From: Engraulis encrasicolus
Lineage: Eukaryota > Chordata > Actinopteri > Clupeiformes > Engraulidae
DNA length: 64,000 nucleotides
Reading direction: 5' to 3'
Assembly: GCF_034702125.1 (NCBI RefSeq)
Contig: NC_085858.1
Coordinates: 55,497,779-55,561,778, forward strand
Part shown: piece by piece, positions 1 to 11,894 of the stretch
Layout of the letters: each line of letters opens with the position of its first letter
Position numbering within the stretch: position 1 is the first letter of the stretch
Notes under the pieces: model-generated
Database searches by the model: none
The model's input: only the letters and a program-made list of their open reading frames with translations
What the model was told of the DNA's origin: nothing
Translations under genes and position numbers: made by a program

Positions 1-310
1 GAAGCCAAGTGATTAATTGAAAGTCAGGTTATTAGCTGTTATTCCAAACAGATGGATAGGCGACAACTCTTTTGGAGGCGAGTGTATGGACCAAAACACA
101 TTCCTAACACATGCATAAACAATGTTTACACAACACTATGTAAATGTGCCAGAATATATCACAAGGGCTAATTTCCATCTGTTTTCCAAAACACCTCTGT
201 ATGCGCAACGTATTTCCTCAAATATTAGCCAACTTCGGACCAGGCTACAAATAGAAACACGCTGCAATCTGAAGGAGGCCATTATGCCATTAATGTGGAA
301 TGAAAGTGAT
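1..310. other. No gene recognised
   Basis: AT-rich sequence without a convincing exon, repeat or RNA gene. The short open frames here lack splice context and family resemblance. Confidence 0.5.
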
Positions 311-616
311 GTGAAAGCCCAACTGGGAAACTACTCCCATTGTCATTGTGACACAGCACTCCACAGCACACAAGTGCACACTGCACACAATGAAATTGCA
401 TGTATGCCTCACCCGTGCAAGGGGGAAGCCCCCAATGGCGCCCGAAAGAGAGCAGTGCGGCAGGATGCTACCATTCTCAGGGTACCTCAGTCATGGAGGA
501 GGACGGGGGAGAACACTGGTTAATTACTCCCCCCACCAACCTAGCTGGTCGGGTGTCGAACCGGCAACCTTTGGTCTGCAAGTCTGACGCTCTAACAGCT
601 TACCCATGACTCCCCT
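311..616 (-). mobile_element. tRNA-derived SINE, minus orientation
   Basis: Read on the minus strand, the element opens with a tRNA-like head (GGGAGTCATGGGTAAGC, then a B-box-like GGTTCGACACC). It continues into a body with the phrase CCTCCATGACTGAGGTACCC and ends near TTTCCCAGTTGGGC. Head, body and end are in the order expected of a fish tRNA SINE. The body segment is the same sequence that is tandemly amplified at 6002-6400. The family name is not assigned. Confidence 0.8.
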
Positions 617-1081
617 AATAATCAAGACACTGGCCGTGACACAGGCTATTAAAAGAGGCAGGCCTGTCTTCATTTAAGGGGCCGTTTATACAAGGACAAT
701 TGCGAGGGAAAACGAAAAAATATTTTTATCGGAGGTGCCTTTCGTTTACACGGTAACCCCGCCATCAGGGCTTGAAGACGCAAAAATCTGAAGACTACTA
801 GTTTTGAAGATGATCCGGGTTGTGTTTCCGTCTAAACAGCAAAAAAAAGGCAAAACATGTTCACGTCCCATACACCTTCACATTAAACTTATCCAGGTTC
901 TCCGACGGTGAGGTGAAAAACAATTTCAAATAAAACATGTTGTCTTTTTCACTCACAATCGTCCTCCTGTAAAAGGCATCGAAAACTGTATACGAGATGG
1001 CACTTTTGTGTCACCATATAAACGTAGCTGAAGACCAGGCTACTTAAGAGGTAGGCACCATTTAGGTGCGAGGCTATAAAT
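617..1081. other. No gene recognised
   Basis: Intergenic or intronic sequence, possibly downstream intron of the mucin-type gene. No exon with a matching acceptor was identified. Confidence 0.45.
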
Positions 1082-1336
1082 CAGTGATTCTCAATCTTTT
1101 TTGAACCAACGTCCCCTGTACCTCATAATAAGCCTGCCAACGCCTGGCCGGGAGACGCCATCCAACGTACTTCACCAAAAGATTTTGGCTCCGTACAGAG
1201 TCAACAGTCGGCTTTCGCCCAGGCTAGCCAACACCCCTTCAGTATTAAAAACTAAAATAGACTAATTTCCCAGAGTAGCAACTAAACACTGCACCCTCTC
1301 AGTTGTTGGGCTGAGCCCTCATTGAGAAACTCTAAT
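1082..1336. mobile_element. Degenerate hAT-like non-autonomous element
   Basis: The left end reads CAGTGATTCTCAATC and the right end ATTGAGAAACTCT. This is an imperfect inverted pair of the CAGTGGTTCTCAA type common in hAT/Charlie-like elements. The flanks are too decayed for a clear 8-bp target duplication. The interior is non-coding. Confidence 0.4.
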
Positions 1337-1381
1337 ATATGGTACACCAGAGTCATCATGAAGACTAATCTGGTGACTCAC

Positions 1382-4300
1382 CTGTGGCAGTTGCAGCTGT
1401 AGACTTTGGAGCAGTTGCTGCATTTCTGGACGTTGTCGTAGTTACCGATGGCATGAGCCGTGTTGTAGAATGCTGCACAGTGACCAATGGAACAGGAGTT
1501 GGGGAGGTGCTTGTGGTGATGCGGGAGGGCAAGGGACTTGTTGTGACTGGGGAGGGGGAGGGCACTGGATTGATTGGAGAATCTGGTGTGTCAATCATGG
1601 AGGATGCTGTAGGGGTTTGTGTGGTTGTGGTTGTCGGTGTTATGTTTGATGTGTGTGTTAGTGGTGCTATATTTGATGTGCGTGTTAGTGAGGTCGCGTA
1701 AGCAGCATCCATTGTGGAGGTCTTGTTGTTGTGCATTTGTGAGGTTGTGTGCTGCTGCTGTTGGGCAGTGGTCACATGTGAGGCTGCAGTCCCACTCAGA
1801 ATGGATGCGGCACTTGGTTCCGGTGAGGTTGTGGTTGTGGTTGTTACGTTCAGTTTAGGTGAGGTTGTGGTCGTCACGTTCAGTTCAGGTGAGATTGTGG
1901 TCGTTACGTTCAGTTTAGGTGAGGTTGTGGTTGTTACGTTCAGTTCAGGTGAAATTGTGGTCGTTACATTCAGTTTAGGTGAGATTGTGGTTGTTACATT
2001 CAATTTAGGTGAAGTTGTGATCGTCACGTTCAGTTTAGGTGAGATTGTGGTTGTGGTCGTCACGTTCAGTTTAGGTGAGGTTGAGGTTGTGGATGTGGTC
2101 GTCACGTTCAGGTTAGGTGAGGTTGTGGTTCTGGTCGTCACGTTCAGTTTAGGTGAGGTTGTGGTCGTTACGTTCAGTTCAGGTGAGGTTGTGGTCGTCA
2201 CATTCAGTTTAGGTGAGGTTGTGGTTGTGGTCGATATGTTCAGGTTAGGTGAGGTTGTGGTTGTGGTCGATATGTTCAGGTTAGGTGAGGTTGAGGTTGT
2301 GGTCGTCATGTTCAGTTTAGGTGACATTGTGGTCGTTACGTTCAGGTTAGGTGAGGTTGTGGTCGTTACGTTCAGGTTAGGTGAGGTTGTGGTCGTTACG
2401 TTCAGGTTAGGTGAGGTTGTGGTTGTGGTCGTTACGTTCAGTTCAGGTGAGATTGTGGTCGTCACATTCAGTTTAGGTGAGGTTGTGGTTGTGGTCGATA
2501 CGTTCAGGTTAGGTGAGGTTGTGGTCATTACGTTCAGGTTAGGTGAGGTTGTGGTCGTTACGTTCAGGTTAGGTGAGGTTGTGGTTGTGGTCGTCACGTT
2601 CATTTTAGGTGAGATTGTGGTCGTTACGTTCAGGTTAGGTGTGGTTGTGGTCATTACGCTCAGGTTAGGTGAGATTGTGGTCGTTACGTTCAGGTTAGGT
2701 GAGGTTGTGGTTGTGGTCGTTACGTTCAGTTCAGGTGAGGTTGTGGTTGTCACATTCAGTTTAGGTGAGGTTGTGGTTGTGGTCGTTACGTTCAGTTTAG
2801 GTGAGGTTGTGGTCGTTACGGTCAGGTTAGGTGAGGTTGTGGTCGTTACGTTCAAGTTAGGTGAGGTTGTGGTTGTGGTCGTTACGTTCAGTTTAGGTGA
2901 GGTTGTGGTCATTAAGTTCAGGTTAGGTGAGGTTGTGGTCGTCACGTTCAGTTTAGGTGAGGTTGTGGTCGTTACGTTCAGGTTAGGTGAGGTTGTGGTT
3001 GTGGTCGTTACGTTCAGGTTAGGTGAGGTTGTGGTCGTTACGTTCAGTTCAGGTGAGGTTGTGGTCGTTACGTTCAGGTTAGGTGAGGTTGTGGTCGTCA
3101 TGTTCATTTTAGGTGAGGTTGTGGTTGTGGTCGTTACGTTCAGGTTAGGTGCAGTTGTGGTCATTACGTTCAAGTTAGGTGAGGTTGTGGTCGTTATGTT
3201 CAGGTTAGGTGAGGTTGTGGTCGTCACGTTCAGTTTAGGTGAGGTTCTGGTTGTTACGTTCAGTTCAGGTGAAATTGTGGTCGTCATGTTCAGGTTAGGT
3301 GAGGTTGTGGTCGTTACGTTCAGTTTAGGTGAGGTTGTGGTCGTTATGTTCAGGTTAGGTGAGGTTGTGGTCGTCACGTTCAGTTTAGGTGAGGTTGTGG
3401 TTGTTATGTCCTGTTCAGGTGAAATTGCGGTCGTTACATTCAGTTTAGGTGAGATTGTGGTTGTTACATTCAATTTAGGTGAGGTTGTAATCGTAACGTT
3501 CAGTTTAGGTGAGGTTGTGGTCGTTACGTTCAGGTTAGGTGAGGTTGTGGTCGTTACGTTCAGGTTAGGTGAGGTTGTGGTCGTTACGTTCAGGTTAGGT
3601 GAGGTTGTGGTCGTTACGTTCAGGTTAGGTGAGGTTGTGGTTGTGGTCGTCATGTTCAGTTTAGGTGAGGTTGTGGTCGTTACGTTCAGGTTAGGTGAGG
3701 TTGTGGTCGTTACGTTCAGGTTAGGTGAGGTTGTGATCGTCACGTTCAGTTTAGGTGAGATTGTGGTCTTTACGCTTAGGTTAGGTGAGGTTGAGGTTGT
3801 CACGCTCAGTTTAGGTGAGGTTGTGGTTGTTATGTTAAGTGATGGTGAGATTGTGGTCGTTACAATCGGTTCCGGTGAGGTTGTGGTTGTTACATTCAGT
3901 TCAGGGGAGATTTTGGTCGTCATGTTCGGTTCAGGTGTGTAGCGGCTTAATGGAGTGGTCATGTCTTGGATGGCAGAGGCTGGACTAGGATCATGTGTGG
4001 TTTGTAGGGTAGGGTGTGTGTGGTGTGTAGTGTGTGTGGTGGGTTGGTTTGTGAGTGCTGTGTGTGTGGTGGGTGGGCTAGGGTGCAAAGTGTGTGTGTT
4101 GACACTAGTGTGTGCGGTGAGTGTGGTGTGTGTGGTGTCAGTAGTGGCTGGAGTTGTGTTTGCTGTTGATGTAGCATCCAGCATGGCAGTTGATGTAGTT
4201 GATGTAGCGTCCAGCATGGCAGTTGATAGAGCGTCCAGCATGGCAGTTGATGTAGCATCCAACATGGCAGTTGATGTAGCGTCCAGCATGGCAGTTGATG

Positions 4301-5152
4301 TAGCATCCAACATGGCAGTTGGTGTAGCGTCCAGCATGGCAGTTGATAGAGCGTCCAGCATGGCAGTTGATGTAGCATCCAGCATGGCAGTTGATGTAGC
4401 ATCCAGCATGGCAGTTGATGTAGCATCCAGCATGGCAGTTGATGTAGCATCCAGCATGGCAGTTGATGTAGCATCCAGCATGGCAGTTGATGTAGCATCC
4501 AGCATGGCAGTTGATGTAGCGTCCAGCATGGCGATTGAGGATGTTTCTGATGAAGCATCCAGCATGGTGATCGAGGATGTTTCTGATGAAGCATCCAGCA
4601 TGGCGATCGAGGATGTTTCTGATGTAGCATCCAGCATGGCAGTTGATGTAGCATCCAGCATGGCGATCAAGGATGTTTCTGGTGTACTGAGATCAGCTGG
4701 GGTTTGGGTGTAGACTTGTGTGGATGGGCTGAGGTTCGCTGGCGTTTTGGTGTTCTGTATGGGAGAAGCTGAGCTGGGGTCTGCTGATGATGTGATAGCC
4801 TCTAGGCCCCCTGAGGCTGTTGGAGTGGTTACCATGGGTGAGAAGGATGCTGTGGTTTCCATGTGAGAGGGTGATGTATAGGCTGCTTCAGGTGTTTGTG
4901 GTGTATCGGTAGCTATGGCTGTGACTGATACGTTGATTGCTATGTTTGTCACTGATTTGGTGGTTGCTGTAAGTGAGGGACTAGTGTCAGGCTCAGCGTC
5001 TGCTGATGTGAGTGTGTGTGGCTGTGTGGGTGTATGTGCAACGGATGCTGTGAGTGTGTGTGGGGGTGATGCTGTGAGTGTTCCAGATGATGTAAATGTG
5101 TGTGTGGCTGTTGTCGTGTTGATCGCCATCATCCATGAGGGCACAGGAACAG
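1382..5152 (-). CDS. Giant mucin-type exon of a Thr/Ser-rich glycoprotein (partial gene)
   Basis: One 3771-bp open exon (exactly 1257 codons). Upstream on the minus strand is an acceptor, a (TG)n tract then CTTTCCCTCAG at 5163-5153. Downstream is a consensus donor GTGAGT at 1381-1376. Both flanking introns fall after the first base of a codon, so the exon is phase 1-1 symmetric, typical of extracellular modules. The N-terminal ~170 residues are Ser/Thr/Pro-rich. About 21 copies of an 8-residue unit (TSTAMLDA type) follow, then about 65 copies of a 10-12-residue unit (SPNLNVTTTT type), then a Ser/Thr/Pro tail. Most long units carry the sequon N-V-T. The product is presumably a heavily N- and O-glycosylated mucin or mucin-like membrane or secreted protein. 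Signal peptide, membrane segment and partner domains must lie in exons not identified here. The orthologue is unknown; the ATG lying in the (CA)n tract at 5282 is not a credible start. Confidence 0.7.
1840..3940 (-). repeat. Coding minisatellite, 30/36-bp unit
   Basis: Roughly 65 tandem units of 30 bp, with interspersed 36-bp variants carrying two extra Thr codons. They encode S-P-(N/K/E)-L-N-V-T-T-T-T. Length changes are multiples of three, so the frame is kept throughout. The variation is mainly N/K/E at position 3 and V/M/I near the sequon. Confidence 0.9.
4168..4680 (-). repeat. Coding minisatellite, 24-bp unit
   Basis: About 21 units of 24 bp encode S-T-A-M-L-D-A-T, with SETSSIAMLDA variants at the N-terminal side. 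The block lies directly N-terminal to the 10-residue repeat array within the same exon and frame. It is less Thr-rich and lacks sequons, so it is a second, independently amplified repeat. Confidence 0.9.
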
Positions 5153-5163
5153 CTGAGGGAAAG

Positions 5164-5177
5164 CACACACACACACA

Positions 5178-5221
<44 letters not shown>

Positions 5222-5281
5222 CACACGCACGCACACACACACACACACACACACGCACGCACGCACGCACACACACACACA
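5164..5281. repeat. (CA)n/(CG)-interrupted microsatellite
   Basis: Alternating CA with CGCA interruptions. On the minus strand its (TG)n forms part of the pyrimidine-rich stretch immediately before the mucin exon acceptor. Confidence 0.9.
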
Positions 5282-5282
5282 T

Positions 5283-5920
5283 CAGAAAGTGTCATCTGCA
5301 GCCATGTTATTGTGATTATTATAAGTGCAATGCAGCCTTGTATCTACATTGTACACAGGGCCACTGACAGCTTTGGCTGGGCCCTGAACAAAGTCTTCTG
5401 AAAGGGCCCCTGCCCAATATCAATGCACAATATACTGTAGGGCAGACTGCCTGAGACAACAGAACTGTCTGCCCCCCATGTCAGCTTATATTTGTGCATA
5501 TAGATATATTTATTTCTATTTTATTTTATATTTTATATTTATACATGTATTTATTATTAACAGGATCAGTCCACAGCGTTTGAGATAAATTGATGAGTAC
5601 CTCTGGTGTTTGTGCAGGTCAGCAATCAGTCATTTCAACACGCTTGTCTGACTAGTTACATGATTCTCACACTTACACTTGAACTATGTAATAATGAGTC
5701 ACACAAGCACATTGAACAAAGTCAATCCCGGGAGAGACTGTACACATCTAACTTCCGCCTGCCCCTGATACATTGCTATGCTGAGCTAAGCTTAATGCTA
5801 ACAATGTAGTGCTTCATATCAGACTGATTGTGGGAATTCACCAACACCAGGGGGTTGTTTCAACTTGTATAGTTGGAAGTATGGAAGTGGACAGTGGACT
5901 ATTTCTCGAAATATCCATAG
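5283..5920. other. No gene recognised
   Basis: AT-rich sequence with a fragment resembling a dispersed fish repeat around 5350-5420. No supported exon. The 5' exons of the mucin-type gene were not found here. Confidence 0.45.
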
Positions 5921-5924
5921 TGGG

Positions 5925-5998
5925 ATTGCATCTGGAGTATCAACCAGTAGTATTGGATCTGGAGTGTGAACTAGTAGCATTGCATCTGGAATGTGAAG
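5925..5998. repeat. 27-bp minisatellite, three units
   Basis: Three imperfect 27-bp units starting ATTGCATCTGGAG or ATTGGATCTGGAG. Short array of no evident function. Confidence 0.75.
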
Positions 5999-6001
5999 AA
6001 C

Positions 6002-6400
6002 CATCCTCCTTCATCATGACTGAGGTACCCTGAGCATTGTGCTCTAGTCCCCCTTTCCCCTTCATGACTGAGGTACCCCGAGTATGGCACTCTACTGTCC
6101 CCCATCCTCCTTCATGACTGCTCCTGTTAGTCTACTGTCCCCCATCCTCCTTCATGACTGAGGTACTCTGAGCATGGTACTTAACTGTCCCCTATCCTCA
6201 TCCACAACTGAGGTACCCTGAGCATGGTACTCTACTGCCCCCATTTCGTCCTCCATGACTGAGATACTCTACTGTCCCCCATCTTCCTCCATGACTGAGG
6301 TACCCTCAGCATGGCACTCTACTGTCCCCCATCCTCCTCTATGATTGAGGTACTCCACTGTCCTCCTGAGCATGGTACTGCACCTCATGGATTGCCCAAA
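6002..6400. repeat. ~50-bp minisatellite derived from a SINE body
   Basis: About eight imperfect ~50-bp units with the core CATGACTGAGGTACCC, then GAGCATGGTAC and a C-rich spacer. The same core occurs once in the minus-strand SINE at 311-616. The array is therefore best explained as expansion of the internal part of such a SINE. Confidence 0.8.
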
Positions 6401-6647
6401 CACTTGTACCCTTTTTGTGCAGATGGGCCCACTGACGGACCCATTCACTCTATGCTGAAAAGACCCTCAATTTCATCATAACAACATTGCTAAGACATTA
6501 CCGAGAGCCCTACGTAACAGTTTAGGACAGTTTGGACATTAAGGTTATTATATATAGCATCAGGCTCTGCATGAAGGGGTTAAAAAGGGGCGCACTTCTA
6601 GTTATAGTTTGCCCTCTATGCACCGAGCACTCTTCAGGCCGGAATAT

Positions 6648-6858
6648 GCAGCCGTGGTGTAATGGTTAAGGCGTTGGACTGTAGATCACAGTGTTGCGGG
6701 TTCCATCCCCACCCTTACCAAGCCCTTCCTCCGTCCGTGGCTGAAGTGCCCATGAGCAGAGCAAGGAACCTATCCCCAGGGACTATAAACAACACCCCGT
6801 AATATCTGTAAATCATTTTGGATCAAAGTATCAGCTTAGTGTAATGTAATGTATGTAC
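6648..6858 (+). mobile_element. tRNA-derived SINE
   Basis: The A-box-like GTGGTGTAATGGTTAAGGC near the start and B-box-like GCGGGTTCCATCC give a tRNA-like head of about 70 bp. The element ends with TTTTGGATCAAAGTATCAGC and a TAATG-repeat tail, the usual 3' end of a teleost SINE. It is not a functional tRNA gene: the acceptor stem does not pair and it runs straight into the SINE body. Confidence 0.75.
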
Positions 6859-7121
6859 TTGTAAGATAGGGGCATGTAAGGTACGGGGTAGGGATGGACA
6901 TTGGGAATTAGTCAAAGCTATAGATGTTATGATGCTACTCTGTTGGGCTTGCATAGCCTACATGATGTGTATCTGTCCCTATCAAATAAACCAAACTGAA
7001 CTGAACTGAACTTAAGGTCAACTGTGTGAGAACCAGTGCACATACTTGCAGCAGATAGGAGACAGCCAACAAGCTCACATTAATTAATATGACTCTTTCA
7101 TGGAAGTTTGGAAGATCACCC

Positions 7122-7491
<370 letters not shown>

Positions 7492-7556
7492 CTCCATGCA
7501 AATCAAGAGCAGTGACCCGGAAGTCATCTCTCTGAAGTGAACAGCACCCCCAGCAT

Positions 7557-7580
7557 CACACACACACACACACGCACACG

Positions 7581-7676
<96 letters not shown>
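7557..7676. repeat. (CA)n microsatellite, ~120 bp
   Basis: CA dinucleotide array with a few CG interruptions at the left end, 67 bp from the preceding (GA)n array. Confidence 0.95.
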
Positions 7677-7678
<2 letters not shown>

Positions 7679-7959
7679 ACCCTTGTGGTGGCCATTCCAC
7701 CACATTAGGCCGTTGTTTGTGTTCTCTGGTTTTTCCACTTGCTAAAAGGAACGCTAGTTTGCATTTTGTGCAAATGTCTACCAGTATGTTGTGACGGTGA
7801 TGGAATGACATTTGTATATTGCGAAAGCAAACAAATAAGTTAGTTGATATGGCTTGTATGTTGTCATTCTTTTGAATGCAAGTATGAAAATGAACTCTGC
7901 TGTTCACTTCACGCCATCTGACATCATTCACTTCTCTCCTTCAGTACGCCATCACACGC

Positions 7960-8067
7960 ACACGCACACACACACACACACATACACACATACACACACG
8001 CACACACACACGCACATGCACATGCACACGCACACACACACATACACACACATACACACACACACAC
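7960..8067. repeat. Interrupted (CA)n microsatellite
   Basis: CA repeats broken by TACA, CG and ATG units. Surrounding sequence 7680-8240 shows no gene. Confidence 0.9.
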
Positions 8068-8257
8068 TAGGCTACGCTATTCTAGACCTTTTCATAAAGG
8101 GCCACACTATTTTAGATGTTGTATACCAGTTATTGTAAACTAGACTAGTTGTGTTTGCGTGTATCGATGACAGATGAGAGAGACACGAGAGAGGTTTAGG
8201 GTTAGAGAAATTGTAGTAACCACATCTCCAGTACACACGTACACAGGATCATTATAA

Positions 8258-8525
8258 ACGCCACAGTAATGTTTACATGCTTACTTGTTTACATACCAAT
8301 AATAAACAGCACAGTAATATTTACATTACTGCTTTACTGCTTACATGCTTACATACCAATAATAAACCGCACAGTAATATTTACATTAAGCTACTGCTTT
8401 TCCGCTTATTTTTTACATAGCCTATCAATAATATCGCCACATAATGTTTACGTACTTACTAGTTTTCATTATAAACACCACAGTAATGTTTACTTGTTTA
8501 CATACCAATCAGAAACACCACAGTC
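8258..8525. repeat. Irregular minisatellite, ~60-75-bp units
   Basis: Four imperfect copies of a phrase such as CACAGTAATGTTTAC plus TTACATACCAATAATAAAC with variable spacers. No coding potential. Confidence 0.7.
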
Positions 8526-8529
8526 ATCA

Positions 8530-9375
8530 TCAGGTTGGGATCCATCTCTGAAAGCACATTATAAGTATTATTCTTATTGTTCTTATTATTATCATTGCTG
8601 TTGTTGTTATTACAATCTGTGAATATACAGTTTTAACCATTTGCCTCGTTCAGAGTTCCGGACCAGTGTCCATATAAAGTATTTGTTTTAAACAATGTTA
8701 AATGGTCACATTTTGTAGCAGATATATATAGTGGCATTATATTGTAAATGTAAAGAAATATACGTCAGCATTGCATCGTAAAACAAAGGAAGTGTATTGT
8801 AACATTTTAAATGTAGCTACCTCAAAGCACTGCTCAGGGTTCCAAAAACCCTCAACGTTATTGACCGGCACCTATTCAGCTGTAGGTTTTTTAAAGGATG
8901 TTAAATTACAGCATAGTGTAGTGAAGATGAGTTGAATTACTCCATAGTGTAGTAAAAAGAACATACGAATGAATAATAATTTAATTAGTATTTATAAGTA
9001 ATCACAATTACCTGGCAAGAAGATTCCAGAAGACTTCAGAATCCCAAAACTTGAGATTCAGAAATATTTTTCGTATTTTACAACTCAAGACTCACAGAAG
9101 TGTATTCCCTTATATTCAGGGTCAGTAGTTCAGAGTCAGCTGTCTCTATAGTGTGTGTGTGTGGTTCAGGGTTATGCTGCGGTTTCATAACCTGCACAAA
9201 ACCTCACCTGTTATACACCTTTTATTAGATAGCCCTGTGTGTGTGTTCGTGTGCGTGTGCGTGTGCGTGTGCGTGCGCGCGCGTGTGTGAAGGCCACACC
9301 CCTCTTCTCCTGGTCAGTTTCACGTCACACACTCTCACACATCCACATAGGCCAAGGCTTACAACTTGTCACTCC
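8530..9375. other. No gene recognised
   Basis: AT-rich intergenic sequence. It contains a short GTGTGC-type alternating tract at about 9236-9287 but no exon or transposon end I could pair. Confidence 0.5.
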
Positions 9376-9494
<119 letters not shown>

Positions 9495-9589
9495 CCAAGG
9501 CTTTGTAATATATGAGTTGCAAACTAGCACTACGAGAAAGTTTAATCATCAGTAGTAATGACCCTTTTATAATGGTAACAACAACTATC

Positions 9590-9870
9590 GGCAACACTTT
9601 ATTATAGGGATACATCTATTAGCACTAATACATACAATGTTCCTGTATACGTAACTTGTAAGGCATGTACAAAGCAAAATCAAACATTTTTAGTCATGTA
9701 TTCGCAAATGTCTTGTTCATGCACAATAAGGGATTTATTACCAATTTAACCTTAGTAAGGACCTAGTAGGCCTTAGCATTTGCTTAGTACATGACTTACA
9801 AGGTACTTATGTAGGCATTAACATTGTATGTATTAGTGCTTATAGATGTATCCCTAAAATAAAGTGTTAC
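9590..9870. mobile_element. MITE with ~50-bp terminal inverted repeats
   Basis: The left end (GGCAACACTTTATTATAGGG...) is an inverted copy of the right end (...CCCTAAAATAAAGTGTTACC). The match extends through GATACATCTAT and CACTAATACATACAATGTT, about 50 bp per arm. The interior is non-coding. The superfamily is not certain. Confidence 0.8.
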
Positions 9871-10499
9871 CCAACTATCATAATAATGATAATAGCAATC
9901 ATGAGAATAATAATGTTGAACCAAATTTCATGAGGGACATTAACTGTGTGCATTGCCTTTTCTTTCTATAATTTATCTAGTTGTTCGGGGGAATTGGGAG
10001 TTAGAGTATCTTTTGCGAGTGTGTGAGTGTATAGGCCTAAATGTGAGATCACTTGTTTGCGTAGTGGTAGATCAACCTGTACCAGAATGCAAGGCGTGCT
10101 GGCGTGAGCCAGGCAAAATGTCAATTGTTTTAATTTGACAAAATTAAAGTGTAGAAGATCATTTGAATTCAATTAGGCCAACTGATTAGTGTCCATAATG
10201 AAGATGATGAATGTGCATATTTTCAGCTGGAAGGATGCTTGCGGCTTGTGGTATGTGTGTGTGTCCATGTCGTTCATACGTATGTGGATGTGTGAGTTTA
10301 ACAAATATATAACAGAGAAAGGATGCGGGAGACAGCAGCAAGAAGACACACACACACACACACAGCCAAGCATGCAAACATCCAACCAAACAAATACCCT
10401 GCCGGACAGACAGACTACAGAAGTCCTTTGTCCCCAGGGGCCAGGCCATCCAGCTCTTCAACACCACACAGAAAGAGAAGAAGGACACACTGACAGAGG

Positions 10500-10577
<78 letters not shown>

Positions 10578-10600
10578 CATGCACCACGCACGCACGTAAG
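9871..10600. other. No gene recognised; contains (CA)n
   Basis: Intergenic sequence with a (CA)n array at 10501-10577 and a short one at 10346-10363. Open frames are microsatellite translations. Confidence 0.5.
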
Positions 10601-10837
10601 GCGCACACACACATACACACTCATCTACACCCCCACCTCACCCCACCCACCATCCCTATGGCACAAGCTCCAGCACTATCTTGCGCTACCTCAGACTTGA
10701 CTGCAGTGAGGGTAGCCAACAACACCCACCTCCTCATCCCCCTGGGATAGAAGATCTAGAATACCTTGGACTTTTTGAACTGCGCTGAGACTATCTATAG
10801 GACAATAACACAGGACAATCGCTTTCACTGCACTGAG

Positions 10838-10912
<75 letters not shown>

Positions 10913-11090
10913 GGTGTGTGAATACTGATGGAAGGCTGTCTGCTGTACTTAATATACCGTATGTGGAGTGCAATGTGCAATGATGTGTAGGCCTTGTTAG
11001 TAGGTCTATGTATGTATCTATGTAAGATGTCAAGACACCTTCATTTCTTTCGGGATAAATGAAAGTACTCTACTCTACTCTACTACCCAA
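10600..11090 (+). mobile_element. LINE 3' end fragment
   Basis: Sequence around 10740-10800 (CCTTGGACTTTTTGAACTGC) and the end TTCTTTCGGGATAAATGAAAG followed by repeated TACTC resemble the 3' tail of teleost non-LTR retrotransposons. A (GT)n array at 10843-10906 sits inside. A minus-strand copy of the same tail lies at 43240-43390. No coding part is present. Confidence 0.6.
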
Positions 11091-11305
11091 AGTTATTGTC
11101 ATGTGTGTACAATGCAAAAGCGTGCGCACACACGCGCACACATTCAAATGTGTGTTTAGACAGTGAATTACTCAAAAACCTCTCCCAGCTGTGCAAAGAA
11201 CACACAAACAGCATGTAACGGATTATAGGCCTAGATATTGGAATCTATCACACACCTGCAGAGAGAAAATCTCTTGTAGACAAACACAAACACATACTGT
11301 GAATA

Positions 11306-11339
<34 letters not shown>

Positions 11340-11524
11340 TGCGACGTCTGCACACACTTTATGCTCAGATTACACAGATTAAGCAGGTGTCTTTTGGTAC
11401 TAGTAGTGTATGTCAACAACAACAACACAATGGAATTGTCAGTAAATCGTATGATTGACCACAACCCACTGAGATAACTGGCAGGTGCTGTGGCAAGTAG
11501 GCCTACTTGACTACAGCTATCTAT
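11091..11524. other. No gene recognised
   Basis: Low-complexity intergenic sequence with a short (CA)n tract near 11316-11339. Confidence 0.5.
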
Positions 11525-11894
11525 TTAAAGGTGCAGTGTGTAGAATGTGGCCAGAATAGGTACCGCAACTATGTTGCTCATCGAAACTGGACTGCCTATT
11601 ACCAAATTTGATGTTGATGTTAATGAATATTTTCTAAATAATAAACAAATATTTACTGGTATGACCAAAGTACAGTAAGTTTTGCAGCTAAAATGTCTAT
11701 TGGAAATTCAAAATGGCAGACCATAGAGAAGAGCCCCCTTTTCATGTATGAAAAGTGCAATTTGATAATTAGTCATAATGAATACTTAGAATTTGGTGAT
11801 GGTGGTAAGAATTCATGAAACATGTAACATTAGTGAATGGGCAGCATGCATTCTGGAAATAAACTACAACAAATATTACACTGTGCACCTTTAA
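11525..11894. mobile_element. TTAA-flanked non-autonomous DNA element, copy 1
   Basis: Ends are TTAA-AGGTGCAGTGTG and CACTGTGCACCT-TTAA, short inverted repeats inside a TTAA duplication, as in piggyBac- or Kolobok-type insertions. Interior phrases (for example CATAATGAATACTTAGAATTTG) recur in copies at 26141-26497 and 50223-50576. Non-coding. Confidence 0.75.

Noticed and set aside
1714..3942. 742-codon plus-strand open frame rich in Val/Gly/Phe
   Set aside because: It is the antisense of the mucin repeat. The repeat unit lacks stops on both strands, and the minus strand has the splice sites and mucin composition.
6648..6720. tRNA gene
   Set aside because: A- and B-box-like sequences are present, but there is no paired acceptor stem and the sequence continues into a SINE body and tail.
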